From the NCBI RefSeq assembly GCF_011059135.1, contig NZ_JAALGD010000019.1, forward strand, positions 1-64,000: a stretch of 64,000 nt of DNA, written 5' to 3'. The notes below the pieces were generated by a model. It searched no databases, had not been told where the DNA came from, and was given only the letters and a program-made list of their open reading frames with translations. The DNA is from Brevibacillus sp. SYP-B805 (GTDB taxonomy: Bacteria > Bacillota > Bacilli > Brevibacillales > Brevibacillaceae). Below are positions 8,562 through 16,971 of this stretch, piece by piece (position 1 is the stretch's first letter; the number at the start of each line of letters is the position of its first letter). A program made the position numbers and the translations under genes.

Positions 8562-9851
8562 TTGCGGAACGAATCCTTTCGCCATTATGCAATGGGAACG
8601 GTACAGCTGGGGATCGGCATGGGGATTATCGCGGTCCTGACGCGATGGGTTTCCCAAAACTTGCTGGTCACTTCCCCGGAAGTGCTGGTAAAATATGGGC
8701 TGATCGGCGGAATAGGCTTCAGTCTGGCATTGGGGATTGCGCTGGTTCTGTTCGCTTTGTTGGGAAAACGGATCAGACGGGAGCTGCCGGAGGGGCAGAC
8801 GATCGCCGATTATCTGCGGGGGAAGCTGCATCCGGCGGGTTATCGGGTGATGCTGGGGTTCATCCTGGCAACGAGCGTCAATGCCATATTCGTTCACGGC
8901 CTGGCGGCGGGATATTTCCTGCAAAAGCTGACGGGGCTGTCTCTGTCCCAGGGGGTTTTCCTGTTTTTTCTGCTCTGCTTGCTGTATGCCGGATTCGGCG
9001 GGGGGGCGATGCTCAATCGGGTTGGACTGGCCCAAATGGTTTTCCTGTTTATGACGCTCATACTGCTGCCCGTGAATTTTTTTGTCCGCGAGGGCGTCGA
9101 GCAGGTGTATGACGGCATCCGGCTGTATCACCCCTATTTGCTGGTATGGAACAATCGGGATGGCTGGTACCTGATCCTCGCCGGGGTCATTGTCGGGGTG
9201 GGACAGGTGCTGTCTGACCGGTCGCTTTGGCAGCGGCTGTTTATGATGGAGGAGAAAAAGGTGGTCTCCATACTGGGATTGTCCGGGTTCATCTGGTCCA
9301 CGCTGCCCCCGGCGGTTGCCACCCTGACCCTGTTCGCCATTCACAAAGGCAGTTTTGCCAATGTGTATTCCCTGCTGTACGCGCTGATTGATACCATCAG
9401 CACTCCCGCCTTGCTGGGTGTGTTCATTCTGGGGATGTTCAGCATGGTGACCGCGTCGTTTGGAGCTGAGCTTCATGCATTGGTCTGCTTGTTCGTGCGT
9501 AACATGTATCAAGCCTGGAAGCCTGCCGCCAGCGACAGGGAACTGCTCCGGGCCGGCTATTTGTTTGCCGCCGCCGTCTCCCTGCTTTCCTTTCTCCTGA
9601 CGGTTTCTTTTGCCCCAAGTCTGCTGCAGCTGCTGCTCTTTGCCGGAGTCATTCAGGTTGCGCTGATGCTGCCCATGCTGGTTGTGATATTCAGCCGGCG
9701 GCCAACGGGGAATCTGGTTCCGTACAGTACCGTGATCGCTGCCGCATCCGGATACGGCACGTGGTGGATCAAGGGCGGCGTTGGCGGCATTTTTGTCGCA
9801 TTTCTCGTTTCGCTATTGTTGATCGCCCTTTCACTCTTCCTGAGAAAATAA
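8562..9851 (+). CDS. Sodium:solute symporter family (SSS/SLC5) membrane protein
   Basis: A 429-residue polytopic protein with about 12 hydrophobic segments spread over its length. The SSS-like pattern includes QTIADYLRGK and GVIVGVGQVLSDRSLWQRLF. The start is TTG at 8562, eight bases after AAAAGGAG and three after the regulator stop, so translation is coupled. Family members import amino acids, urea, sugars or carboxylates with Na+. Some SSS domains, as in CbrA-type proteins, are fused to histidine kinases. Here one directly follows a kinase-regulator pair, so it could be a transporter, a sensor, or both. The substrate cannot be assigned. Confidence 0.8.
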   Translation: MRNESFRHYAMGTVQLGIGMGIIAVLTRWVSQNLLVTSPEVLVKYGLIGGIGFSLALGIALVLFALLGKRIRRELPEGQTIADYLRGKLHPAGYRVMLGFILATSVNAIFVHGLAAGYFLQKLTGLSLSQGVFLFFLLCLLYAGFGGGAMLNRVGLAQMVFLFMTLILLPVNFFVREGVEQVYDGIRLYHPYLLVWNNRDGWYLILAGVIVGVGQVLSDRSLWQRLFMMEEKKVVSILGLSGFIWSTLPPAVATLTLFAIHKGSFANVYSLLYALIDTISTPALLGVFILGMFSMVTASFGAELHALVCLFVRNMYQAWKPAASDRELLRAGYLFAAAVSLLSFLLTVSFAPSLLQLLLFAGVIQVALMLPMLVVIFSRRPTGNLVPYSTVIAAASGYGTWWIKGGVGGIFVAFLVSLLLIALSLFLRK

Positions 9852-9872
9852 GGGCGGAAGGAGGCGCTTCGC

Positions 9873-10463
9873 ATGATATATTGGCAGTTGTTTCTGGCGT
9901 TTTTTCGTATCGGCATATTCGGGTACGGCGGGGGACCTACCATGCTGCCTCTCTTTCACGTGGAGTGTGTGAAAAAGTACGGCTGGATCTCGGCCGATGA
10001 GTTTGCCGATACGGTCGGGTTTGCAAACGCGCTGCCCGGACCGATCGCCACCAAGATGGCCAGCTACATCGGCTATAAAGTGAAGGGGTGGACAGGGGCA
10101 TTCATCGCCAACTGCGCCGTTACCCTGCCCGTCCTGCTGGCGATGATGGGGCTGCTCAGTCTCGTCTATACCCTCAAAAACTCGGGTGCGGTCAAAGGGA
10201 TGGTGACGGCCATTCAGCCGGTCATCGCCGTCATGATGGCCGCGATGGCGATTGAAGTGATCCAGAAAGGATGGAAAGATGCCGGCGACCGCAAAAACGG
10301 CCTGTTCGGCATGATGCTGGCATCGGTTATTGGGATCGTGCTGTTGGACATTCACCCGGGGATACTTGTCGCGGTCACCCTCCTGGGGGCGTTTGCGCTT
10401 TCCACCCGAACCGTGAGACAGCAAAAAAAGCAGCGGGCGAAAGAGACGAGCAAGGGGGCATAA
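9873..10463 (+). CDS. CHR-family transporter, short form, first of a pair (YwrA/YwrB type)
   Basis: The 196-residue protein is a half-length chromate-ion-transporter family member. It has the N-terminal motif GYGGGPTMLPLF, the conserved NALPGPIATKMASYIGYKVKG segment and five or six hydrophobic helices. Short CHR proteins work as pairs encoded by adjacent genes, and the next gene is the partner. GGAAGGAGG lies 10 bases before the ATG. The family is known for chromate efflux, but the natural substrate of Bacillus ywr-type pairs is not settled. Confidence 0.88.
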   Translation: MIYWQLFLAFFRIGIFGYGGGPTMLPLFHVECVKKYGWISADEFADTVGFANALPGPIATKMASYIGYKVKGWTGAFIANCAVTLPVLLAMMGLLSLVYTLKNSGAVKGMVTAIQPVIAVMMAAMAIEVIQKGWKDAGDRKNGLFGMMLASVIGIVLLDIHPGILVAVTLLGAFALSTRTVRQQKKQRAKETSKGA

Positions 10464-10466
10464 GCC

Positions 10467-10997
10467 ATGTTGTACCTGCAGATATTCTGGGCATTTTTTG
10501 TCGCCAACATCTTGGGATACGGCGGCGGGCCGCCGTCGATTCCGTTGATTCAGGCGGAGGTTGTAGATCATTACCATTGGATCACCAATGAACAGTTCGG
10601 GGAAATTCTTGCGTTGGCCAACGCACTGCCCAGTCCGATCGCAACCAAACTGGGCGGATACATCGGCTATGAGGTGGGCGGTGTGACGGGCGCCATCGTT
10701 GCCCTGCTTGCCACGATCGCTCCCACCGGCATCGCCATGATCGCATTGATCGGCTTTATGAATCTCTTTCGGAATGCGCCGCAGGTAAAAGCGATGTCCC
10801 AGTCGATACGTCCGATCATTGCCGTCCTGTTCGCCGTGCTCACCTACCAGTTTTTCCTCAGTGCCATCGAGCAGGCGGGGTGGATGCATACCCTGATTTT
10901 GGCCGCTGCCGCTTACTTTTTCCTGGAGCGGAAAAAGGCTCATCCGGCCATGGTGATCGCTTCTTCCATGGTTTATGGCATCATCTTTATCCATTAA
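10467..10997 (+). CDS. CHR-family transporter, short form, second of a pair (YwrA/YwrB type)
   Basis: The 176-residue partner of the previous protein has the same landmarks: GYGGGPPSIPL near the N-terminus, NALPSPIATKLGGYIGYEVGG, and several membrane helices. It starts 4 bases after the first CHR gene ends. The two proteins are clearly homologous, probably forming an antiparallel heterodimer. The next gene is a gamma-glutamyltransferase, an association also known from the ywr region of Bacillus subtilis. Confidence 0.88.
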   Translation: MLYLQIFWAFFVANILGYGGGPPSIPLIQAEVVDHYHWITNEQFGEILALANALPSPIATKLGGYIGYEVGGVTGAIVALLATIAPTGIAMIALIGFMNLFRNAPQVKAMSQSIRPIIAVLFAVLTYQFFLSAIEQAGWMHTLILAAAAYFFLERKKAHPAMVIASSMVYGIIFIH

Positions 10998-11025
10998 CGC
11001 AAGCTGCTCAGGGGAGGAGTCGTCT

Positions 11026-12633
11026 ATGCAGTACAACCCGTTACATTACCCATACGGTTCGCGCCGGAATGCCGTTTTTGCGAAAAACGGGATGGTGGCC
11101 ACATCCCAACCGCTGGCCGCCCAAGCGGGGCTGGATATCTTGAAAAAAGGGGGCAATGCCATTGATGCCGCCATCGCGACAGCAGCCTGCCTGACCGTGG
11201 TAGAACCCACGTCCAACGGCATTGGCGGGGACGCCTTTGCCCTTGTATGGACAAAAGGAGAGCTGCACGGCCTGAATGCCAGCGGCCCGGCACCGCGAAG
11301 CATCTCCATTGCAGCCGTGCAGCAGCGGGGATATGCAGAGATGCCGAAATACGGCTGGATCCCCGTAACGGTACCAGGCGCCCCGTCTGCCTGGGCGGCC
11401 CTGTCGAAGCGATTCGGGAGACTGCCGTTTGCCGAAGTGCTGCAGCCGGCTATCCGGTATGCCGAAGAGGGGTACCCCGTTTCACCTACGCTCGGGAAAT
11501 ACTGGAAGATTGCGTTTGCCAAATATGCGGCGGAGGCGAAAGGCGATGAGTTTCGCCATTGGTTTGCCACGTTTGCCCCGCATGGCAGAGCGCCCGAAAT
11601 CGGGGAAATGTGGCGTTCTCCCGATCACGCCCGTACCCTCAGGCTGATTGCGGAAACGCATGCGGAAGCTTTTTACCGCGGCGAACTGGCCGAGGAGATC
11701 GACCGCTTTTCGCGGCAGCACGACGGCTTTTTGCGAAAGGAAGACTTGGCGGCCTACGAGCCGGAATGGGTGCAGCCGATCCGCGTCAATTATCGCGGAT
11801 ATGATGTATGGGAGATTCCGCCCAACGGTCAGGGGCTTGTTGCCCTGCTGGCGCTGCAGATCGTAAAGGGGTTTGACTTCCCTTCCAGGGATACGGCGGA
11901 TACCTACCACAAGCAGATTGAAGCGATCAAACTGGCCTTTGCCGATGGACTTGCCTATATCACCCAGCGGGATAAAATGAAGGTCAGGGTGGAAGACCTG
12001 CTGTCGGAATCGTATGCTGCTGCGAGAAGGGAACTAATTGGCGACAAGGCCTTGCAGCCGGCTCCCGGGGAGCCTCCCAAAGGGGGCACCGTGTATCTGG
12101 CGGCGGCTGATGCGGAAGGAAACATGGTATCCTTTATCCAAAGCAACTACATGGGCTTCGGTTCGGGTCTGGTCGTTCCGGGCACGGGCATCAGCCTGCA
12201 GAACAGGGGGCACAACTTCTCGCTGGACCCCGCTCATGACAACTGCCTGGAGCCGGGCAAGAAAACGTATCATACGATCATCCCGGGCTTTTTGACGAAA
12301 GATGATCAACCGGTGGGCCCGTTTGGCGTGATGGGCGGCTTTATGCAGCCGCAGGGCCACATGCAGGTGGTCATGAATCTGATTGATTTTCATCTTAATC
12401 CGCAGGCGGCGCTGGATGCCCCAAGGTGGCAGTGGATCAAGGGAAAAACGGTGGAGCTGGAAAGCACCGTCCCCGAGCATATCGCGCTGGCCCTCGCGGA
12501 GAAAGGACACGATGTCAGATGGGCGCTCGGCTCCGGAGGGTTTGGCCGCGGACAAATCATCGTGCGAAATGAGCATGGCGTCTTGGTAGGCGGGACGGAA
12601 CCGCGTACGGACGGCTGCATCGCGGCCTGGTAG
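11026..12633 (+). CDS. Gamma-glutamyltransferase family protein, cytosolic (YwrD-like)
   Basis: The 535-residue Ntn-hydrolase precursor of the gamma-glutamyltranspeptidase family has the large-subunit motif GNAIDAAIATAACLTVVEP and the conserved SNGIGGDAF. The likely autocleavage nucleophile is Thr355 in KGGTVYLAAAD, which would begin the small subunit. The small subunit holds a substrate-binding stretch and ends with GGTEPRTDGCIAAW. There is no signal peptide or membrane anchor, so unlike secreted GGT it should act in the cytoplasm on imported gamma-glutamyl compounds. I chose ATG 11026 because GGGGAGGAG precedes it; an in-frame ATG at 10975 lies inside the previous gene. It is the last gene of the operon. 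Confidence 0.9.
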   Translation: MQYNPLHYPYGSRRNAVFAKNGMVATSQPLAAQAGLDILKKGGNAIDAAIATAACLTVVEPTSNGIGGDAFALVWTKGELHGLNASGPAPRSISIAAVQQRGYAEMPKYGWIPVTVPGAPSAWAALSKRFGRLPFAEVLQPAIRYAEEGYPVSPTLGKYWKIAFAKYAAEAKGDEFRHWFATFAPHGRAPEIGEMWRSPDHARTLRLIAETHAEAFYRGELAEEIDRFSRQHDGFLRKEDLAAYEPEWVQPIRVNYRGYDVWEIPPNGQGLVALLALQIVKGFDFPSRDTADTYHKQIEAIKLAFADGLAYITQRDKMKVRVEDLLSESYAAARRELIGDKALQPAPGEPPKGGTVYLAAADAEGNMVSFIQSNYMGFGSGLVVPGTGISLQNRGHNFSLDPAHDNCLEPGKKTYHTIIPGFLTKDDQPVGPFGVMGGFMQPQGHMQVVMNLIDFHLNPQAALDAPRWQWIKGKTVELESTVPEHIALALAEKGHDVRWALGSGGFGRGQIIVRNEHGVLVGGTEPRTDGCIAAW

Positions 12634-12640
12634 CAATGGG

Positions 12641-12678
12641 AAAAGTCTTTGTACCGTTTGGGTATGAAGGCTTTTTTT
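12641..12678 (+). terminator. Intrinsic terminator after the gamma-glutamyltransferase gene
   Basis: AAAAGTCTT pairs with AAGGCTTTT (one G-U) and an inner TACC pairs with GGTA, with a small internal loop between. The descending arm runs into seven T residues. It closes the operon that starts at 3198. Confidence 0.65.
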
Positions 12679-12733
12679 CATGTGAAAACAGTATGCTGGG
12701 AGGCCAAACGGCCAAACGGGTGCAGATATTCTC

Positions 12734-12763
12734 TTGCGAATCGGACAAGACCTGGACTAACAT
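12734..12763 (+). promoter_or_regulatory. Candidate sigma-A promoter of the glycosyltransferase gene
   Basis: TTGCGA and TAACAT are separated by 18 bases, about 70 bases before the ATG at 12836. The terminator just upstream makes a new promoter likely here. The match to consensus is moderate. Confidence 0.4.
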
Positions 12764-12835
12764 GGAAAACGATGAATAAAAATAGTAGAAAAGCCAGCTA
12801 CCCAGGAGAAAGGGTAAGAAGGAGAATCAAGCAAA

Positions 12836-13939
12836 ATGAAAAAAATCCTGATCTTTTCTGCTTCGATTGGCAATGGCCACAATCAGGCGGCGCGGGCGAT
12901 GCAGGAAAGTTTGGCGGATGTCGGATACACTTCCATGGTGATTGATACCCTGGAGTATATCAGTCCCACGTTTCACAAGATCTTGCTGGAAGGATACATG
13001 AATTTGCTGAGAATTTCCCCCCGCATGTGGGGGAAAATCTATCACAATACGGAAAAAACGCGCTTCTTTGACCTGAATGTCTTTGTCAACAAGCTCCTGG
13101 CGAACAAACTGAAAAAGCTGATCAGCAGCGTGGAACCGGATGCGTTCATCGCGACGCATCCCTTTGCCAGCTGCATGCTGTCGGTATTGAAAGGGCGCAA
13201 CGAATGGAAAGAGCCCATCTACACGATCATCACGGATTACACCATCCATCCGTCGTGGCTGAACCATCATATCAACTATTATTTTATGGCTCATGAACAG
13301 CTGTACTATCTGGTGGATATCTACCGCCACGATTACGCCAAATTCAAGCCCATGGGCATCCCCATCAGCAAGAAATTCACCGAACCGCTGGACAAGGAGG
13401 AGCTGCAGGAGCGGTTTCAGATCCGGCCCGAACAGAAATGCATCATTCTGTCGGGCGGCGGATTGGGGCTGGGGCCGATGGAAAAGGTGCTGGAAGGGCT
13501 GGAAGAGGTGGAAACGCCGCTCAAAACCTTCGTCCTGACCGGCCTCAATGAGAAACTGTTCCGCAAGGTGTCCAATCGCACCTACCGGCATGATGTCGTG
13601 CCGCTCCGGTTCGTGAACAACTTCCACGAATATCTGGAAGTGGCCGACCTGATCGTCACCAAGTCGGGCGGGTTAACCACGGCGGAAGTGCTCAGCAAAC
13701 AGGTGCCGATGATCATCTATAACCCGCTGCCCGGGCAGGAGGAGAGGAACAGCCATTTCCTGCTGAACAATGCCTGCGCGAAGCATGCCAATGTAACGGA
13801 GCAGCTGATCTACTTCATTGAAGAGATGATCGAAAACCCGGAAAAGGCGGCTTACATGAAACAGATGGCCAAACGGGTGGCCAAACCGGATGCCGCCCGG
13901 CACATCGCCCAATTTATCAAAAACGACATGGAACCATAG
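12836..13939 (+). CDS. MGDG synthase-type glycosyltransferase (UgtP-like)
   Basis: A 367-residue family 28 glycosyltransferase. The N-terminal MGDG-synthase domain shows KILIFSASIGNGHNQAARA (about residues 3-21) and the acceptor-domain segment YTIITDYTIHPSW. The C-terminal domain shows the nucleotide-sugar region (SGGGLGLG) and SGGLTTAEVL. Related Bacillus proteins move glucose from UDP-glucose to diacylglycerol to make glycolipids and the lipoteichoic acid anchor. It should act at the inner face of the membrane. AAGGAG lies 11 bases before the ATG. The following HAD gene starts 24 bases downstream. Donor and acceptor are inferred from family only. Confidence 0.85.
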   Translation: MKKILIFSASIGNGHNQAARAMQESLADVGYTSMVIDTLEYISPTFHKILLEGYMNLLRISPRMWGKIYHNTEKTRFFDLNVFVNKLLANKLKKLISSVEPDAFIATHPFASCMLSVLKGRNEWKEPIYTIITDYTIHPSWLNHHINYYFMAHEQLYYLVDIYRHDYAKFKPMGIPISKKFTEPLDKEELQERFQIRPEQKCIILSGGGLGLGPMEKVLEGLEEVETPLKTFVLTGLNEKLFRKVSNRTYRHDVVPLRFVNNFHEYLEVADLIVTKSGGLTTAEVLSKQVPMIIYNPLPGQEERNSHFLLNNACAKHANVTEQLIYFIEEMIENPEKAAYMKQMAKRVAKPDAARHIAQFIKNDMEP

Positions 13940-13963
13940 CAGAACTGAGAAAGGTGGCCCATC

Positions 13964-14641
13964 ATGAAGATACCATACGCCGTGCTGTTCGATATGGATG
14001 GCACGTTATTGATGACAGAACAACTGGCAACCCCGGCTTTTAAACGAACGTTTGCCGATCTGCGCGACCGCAAGCTGTGGGACGGGGAAACACCGTCTGA
14101 CGAGCAGTTCACCAATGTCCTCGGCATGACCATCCAGCAGCTGTGGGATACCTTGCTCCCGGGAGCCGACAGGCACGTCAAAGAAACGGCAAACGAATGG
14201 ATGCTCAAGCATGAGATTGACCTGTTGAAAGAAGGAGCATGCGAGCTGTATCCCGGCGTCCGCGAGCAGTTGCAGCTCCTTCACGCGGAAGGAATCGCGC
14301 TGTTCGTGGCCAGCAACGGTCTGGAAGCATATATTGACGCGGTGTGCGAGCAGTTTCAATTGAAGCCGCTCTTTACCGATCTGTACTCCGCCGGCCGCTT
14401 CCACACCAAATCCAAAACCGACCTGGTCGCCAAACTGCTGGCCGATTACCCGATCGCACAGGCGGTCATGGTAGGCGATCGCCATTCCGACGTGGAGGCG
14501 GGCAAGAAAAACGGCCTCTTCACCATCGCCTGCGACTTTGGTTTCGCCAAGCCGGGCGAACTGGAGGGGGCGGATGCCATCATCCGGCAATTTTCGGAGC
14601 TGGCTGCCCATTTGCCTTTTCCCATGCTGCATCATCGGTAG
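13964..14641 (+). CDS. HAD-superfamily hydrolase (phosphoglycolate phosphatase-like)
   Basis: The 225-residue protein has HAD motif I DMDGTLL (nucleophile Asp near residue 11), motif II around LFVASNG, a lysine-containing motif III and motif IV VGDRHSDVEAG. A helical cap lies between motifs I and II. It belongs to the phosphoglycolate phosphatase/beta-phosphoglucomutase-like group and should be a Mg-dependent cytoplasmic phosphatase. The substrate is unknown. AAAGGTGG precedes the ATG. It is probably cotranscribed with the glycosyltransferase and followed by a strong terminator. Confidence 0.85.
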   Translation: MKIPYAVLFDMDGTLLMTEQLATPAFKRTFADLRDRKLWDGETPSDEQFTNVLGMTIQQLWDTLLPGADRHVKETANEWMLKHEIDLLKEGACELYPGVREQLQLLHAEGIALFVASNGLEAYIDAVCEQFQLKPLFTDLYSAGRFHTKSKTDLVAKLLADYPIAQAVMVGDRHSDVEAGKKNGLFTIACDFGFAKPGELEGADAIIRQFSELAAHLPFPMLHHR

Positions 14642-14673
14642 AACCACTCTGCACGGGAGTGGTTCTCTTTTTG
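14640..14673 (+). terminator. Intrinsic terminator before the ctsR operon
   Basis: AGAACCACTC pairs perfectly with GAGTGGTTCT across a 7-base loop and is followed by CTTTTTG. The stem overlaps the last bases of the HAD gene stop codon. Confidence 0.85.
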
Positions 14674-14721
14674 TTTCAACAGCGCCTTTTTTGACAAAAA
14701 TAATGCTGAAGCATCGACCAC

Positions 14722-14750
14722 TTGCACAGGAAACCAAAAACCATTATAAT
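14722..14750 (+). promoter_or_regulatory. Sigma-A promoter of the ctsR-mcsA-mcsB-clpC operon
   Basis: TTGCAC and a perfect TATAAT are separated by 17 bases. The predicted start near 14757 falls inside the CtsR operator. Confidence 0.85.
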
Positions 14751-14753
14751 TAA

Positions 14754-14770
14754 AGTCAAAGATAGTCAAA
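14754..14770 (+). promoter_or_regulatory. CtsR operator (heptad direct repeat)
   Basis: Two AGTCAAA heptads are separated by GAT, which matches the known CtsR box (A/G)GTCAAA-NAN-(A/G)GTCAAA exactly. It covers the predicted transcription start, so bound CtsR would block initiation. A third partial heptad (AGTCAA) follows. Confidence 0.92.
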
Positions 14771-14805
14771 GTCAATATCCAACGTTGGAACAAGGAGGAG
14801 GCATC

Positions 14806-15270
14806 TTGCGAAACATTTCGGATGTTATTGAACAATATCTCAAGCGCATCCTGCAGGAAAGCCCGGACGGATCTGTGGAGATCCAGCGCAGCGAGCTTGC
14901 CGAAACGTTCCAATGCGTGCCTTCGCAAATCAATTATGTGATCAATACGCGCTTCACCGTGGAAAAAGGGTACATTGTCGAAAGCAAACGGGGCGGAGGC
15001 GGATATATCCGGATTCGGAAAGTACAGATCGTCAGCCGGTCGAAGCTGCAGGAACTGTTGACCCAGGAGCTGATTGGCGAAAGCATCACGCAGGGAGTCG
15101 GTTTTGCCATCATCGATCGCCTGCATGAGGAGGGGATTGTGAACAGCCGGGAATCCGACTTGATGAAAGTGGCGACCTCGCGGGAGGTGCTTATTGTGGA
15201 GCCCCAGATTCGCGACCGCCTGCGCGCCAGCATCCTGAAAAACATGATCGCCTCTGTGCTGCTTCGGTAA
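14806..15270 (+). CDS. ctsR: CtsR, repressor of class III heat-shock genes
   Basis: The 154-residue dimeric repressor has an N-terminal winged helix-turn-helix and the beta-wing glycine motif KRGGGGYIRI, which binds DNA and is the heat-sensing loop in studied homologues. A C-terminal four-helix domain is the target of McsB. The start is TTG at 14806, five bases after AAGGAGGAG; the frame stays open to an ATG at 14722, but that lies in the promoter. It is the first gene of ctsR-mcsA-mcsB-clpC and represses its own operon through the box at 14754. Confidence 0.95.
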   Translation: MRNISDVIEQYLKRILQESPDGSVEIQRSELAETFQCVPSQINYVINTRFTVEKGYIVESKRGGGGYIRIRKVQIVSRSKLQELLTQELIGESITQGVGFAIIDRLHEEGIVNSRESDLMKVATSREVLIVEPQIRDRLRASILKNMIASVLLR

Positions 15271-15297
15271 CGCCAATATCGGGAAGGAGGATTTTCC

Positions 15298-15855
15298 ATG
15301 AACTGTGAGGAGTGCGGAAAACGTCCGGCAACCTTGCACCTGACAAAGATCGTCAACGGCGAGAAAACGGAATATCATATCTGTGAGCACTGTGCAAAGG
15401 ATAAGGGCGATATGTTCAGCGGGTTCGGCGGGTTTGGCGGATTCGGCGATTTCGGCATTCATCAACTCCTGTCCGGTCTGTTGAATTTTGACCCGATGAC
15501 CAAAAAAGAGGGTGTCGGCATCAAGGAAGGGCAAGGCACGGTCCAGACAAAGGCGGCCCGCTGCGAAACATGCGGCATGACCTACGCCCAATTCAGCAAG
15601 AGCGGCCGCTTCGGCTGCAGCGATTGCTACGAATTCTTTGGCGACCGTCTCGACCCGCTGTTCAGACGCATCCACGGCAACACCCAGCATATCGGGAAGG
15701 TGCCGGAGCGGACCGGCGGGAAAATCAAGGTGCGCAAAGAGCTGGAGCAGTTGAAGGCGGCCTTGCAGCAGTATGTTGCCAAGGAAGAGTTTGAAAAAGC
15801 CGCGGAGATCCGCGACCGGATCAGGGCGCTGGAACAAAAGATCACCCAGTCTTGA
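15298..15855 (+). CDS. mcsA: McsA, zinc-binding activator of McsB
   Basis: The 185-residue protein has four CxxC pairs: Cys3/Cys6, Cys29/Cys32, Cys89/Cys92 and Cys107/Cys110. A C-terminal UVR motif spans about residues 140-180. It activates the McsB arginine kinase and modulates CtsR and ClpC. Between the two zinc modules sits a Gly/Phe-rich linker of repeated GFG units (about residues 41-53). AAGGAGG precedes the ATG. Confidence 0.93.
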   Translation: MNCEECGKRPATLHLTKIVNGEKTEYHICEHCAKDKGDMFSGFGGFGGFGDFGIHQLLSGLLNFDPMTKKEGVGIKEGQGTVQTKAARCETCGMTYAQFSKSGRFGCSDCYEFFGDRLDPLFRRIHGNTQHIGKVPERTGGKIKVRKELEQLKAALQQYVAKEEFEKAAEIRDRIRALEQKITQS

Positions 15856-15869
15856 AGAGGAGGTGAGCG

Positions 15870-16943
15870 ATGATGTCCCAACAGCGTTTTATGCAGCATC
15901 CCTGGAGCAACTGGATGAAAGGAGTCGGTCCGGACGCCGATATCGTGGTGAGCACGCGTCTGCGTATTGCCCGCAACCTGCGTCAGCATCCGTTTCCGCT
16001 GCTGGCAACCGATTCCCAGGCTGAGGAAGTTGTCAAGAAGGTAGCGGATGTGGCCTTGGGCGCCACAATGCAAAAGCACGGCAAATTTGAACTGATCGCG
16101 ATGGATCAGCTAAGCCCGCTGGAAAAGAGGGTGCTGGTGGAAAAACACCTGATCAGCCCCAATCTGGCGGAAGAATCCCGCAAAGGCTCCGTGCTGCTGA
16201 ACGAAGACGAGTCGATCAGCATTATGGTAAACGAAGAAGATCATATCCGGATCCAGGTGCTGCTTCCCGGTTTTCAGCTCCATGAGGCATGGGAAATCGG
16301 CACGAAGATCGATGACGTGTTCGAGAAGCATCTCAATTATGCCTTTGACGAGAAGAGAGGGTATTTAACAAGCTGCCCGACCAACGTCGGCACCGGTATC
16401 CGGGCATCCGTCATGCTTCATCTGCCCGCTCTGGTGATGACCAAGCAGATCAACCGGATTCTGCAGGCGATCAATCAAGTGGGGCTGGTGGTACGCGGCC
16501 TCTATGGCGAAGGCAGCGAAGCCCTGGGCAACCTGTTCCAGCTCTCCAACCAGGTGACGCTCGGCATGTCGGAGACCGATATCCTCTCCAATCTGTACAG
16601 TGTCGCCAACCAGATCATCGAACAGGAAAGGGCGGCTCGCCGCTATCTGTTGGAACATTCGCGGATCGCCCTGGAAGACCGCATCTTTCGCTCCTACGGC
16701 ATCCTGCAATACGCCCGGACGGTGGAATCAAAAGAAGCCGCCCAGCGTTTATCCGACGTACGGCTCGGGATCGATATCGGCATCATAAAAAATGTGTCGG
16801 CCTTTGCGTTAAATGAATTGCTTGTCATGACGCAGCCGGGATTCCTGCAGCATCACGCCGGCCAGAAACTGGCACCGGAGCAGCGGGATGAACGCAGGGC
16901 GCGGTTGATCCGCGAGCGGCTGGCTGCGGAGAAATCTTCATAA
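15870..16943 (+). CDS. mcsB: McsB, protein-arginine kinase
   Basis: The 357-residue phosphagen-kinase-fold enzyme phosphorylates arginines on CtsR and on misfolded proteins, marking them for ClpC-ClpP. Visible signatures are the ATP-binding STRLRIARNLR near the N-terminus and the guanidino-kinase active-site motif CPTNVGTG with Cys169. The C-terminal part includes the pArg allosteric region. Tandem ATGs at 15870 and 15873 follow GAGGAGGTGA; either could be used. It lies between its activator McsA and its client unfoldase ClpC. Confidence 0.94.
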   Translation: MMSQQRFMQHPWSNWMKGVGPDADIVVSTRLRIARNLRQHPFPLLATDSQAEEVVKKVADVALGATMQKHGKFELIAMDQLSPLEKRVLVEKHLISPNLAEESRKGSVLLNEDESISIMVNEEDHIRIQVLLPGFQLHEAWEIGTKIDDVFEKHLNYAFDEKRGYLTSCPTNVGTGIRASVMLHLPALVMTKQINRILQAINQVGLVVRGLYGEGSEALGNLFQLSNQVTLGMSETDILSNLYSVANQIIEQERAARRYLLEHSRIALEDRIFRSYGILQYARTVESKEAAQRLSDVRLGIDIGIIKNVSAFALNELLVMTQPGFLQHHAGQKLAPEQRDERRARLIRERLAAEKSS

Positions 16944-16971
16944 ATGGAAAAGGTAAGCAGGAGGTGCATTC

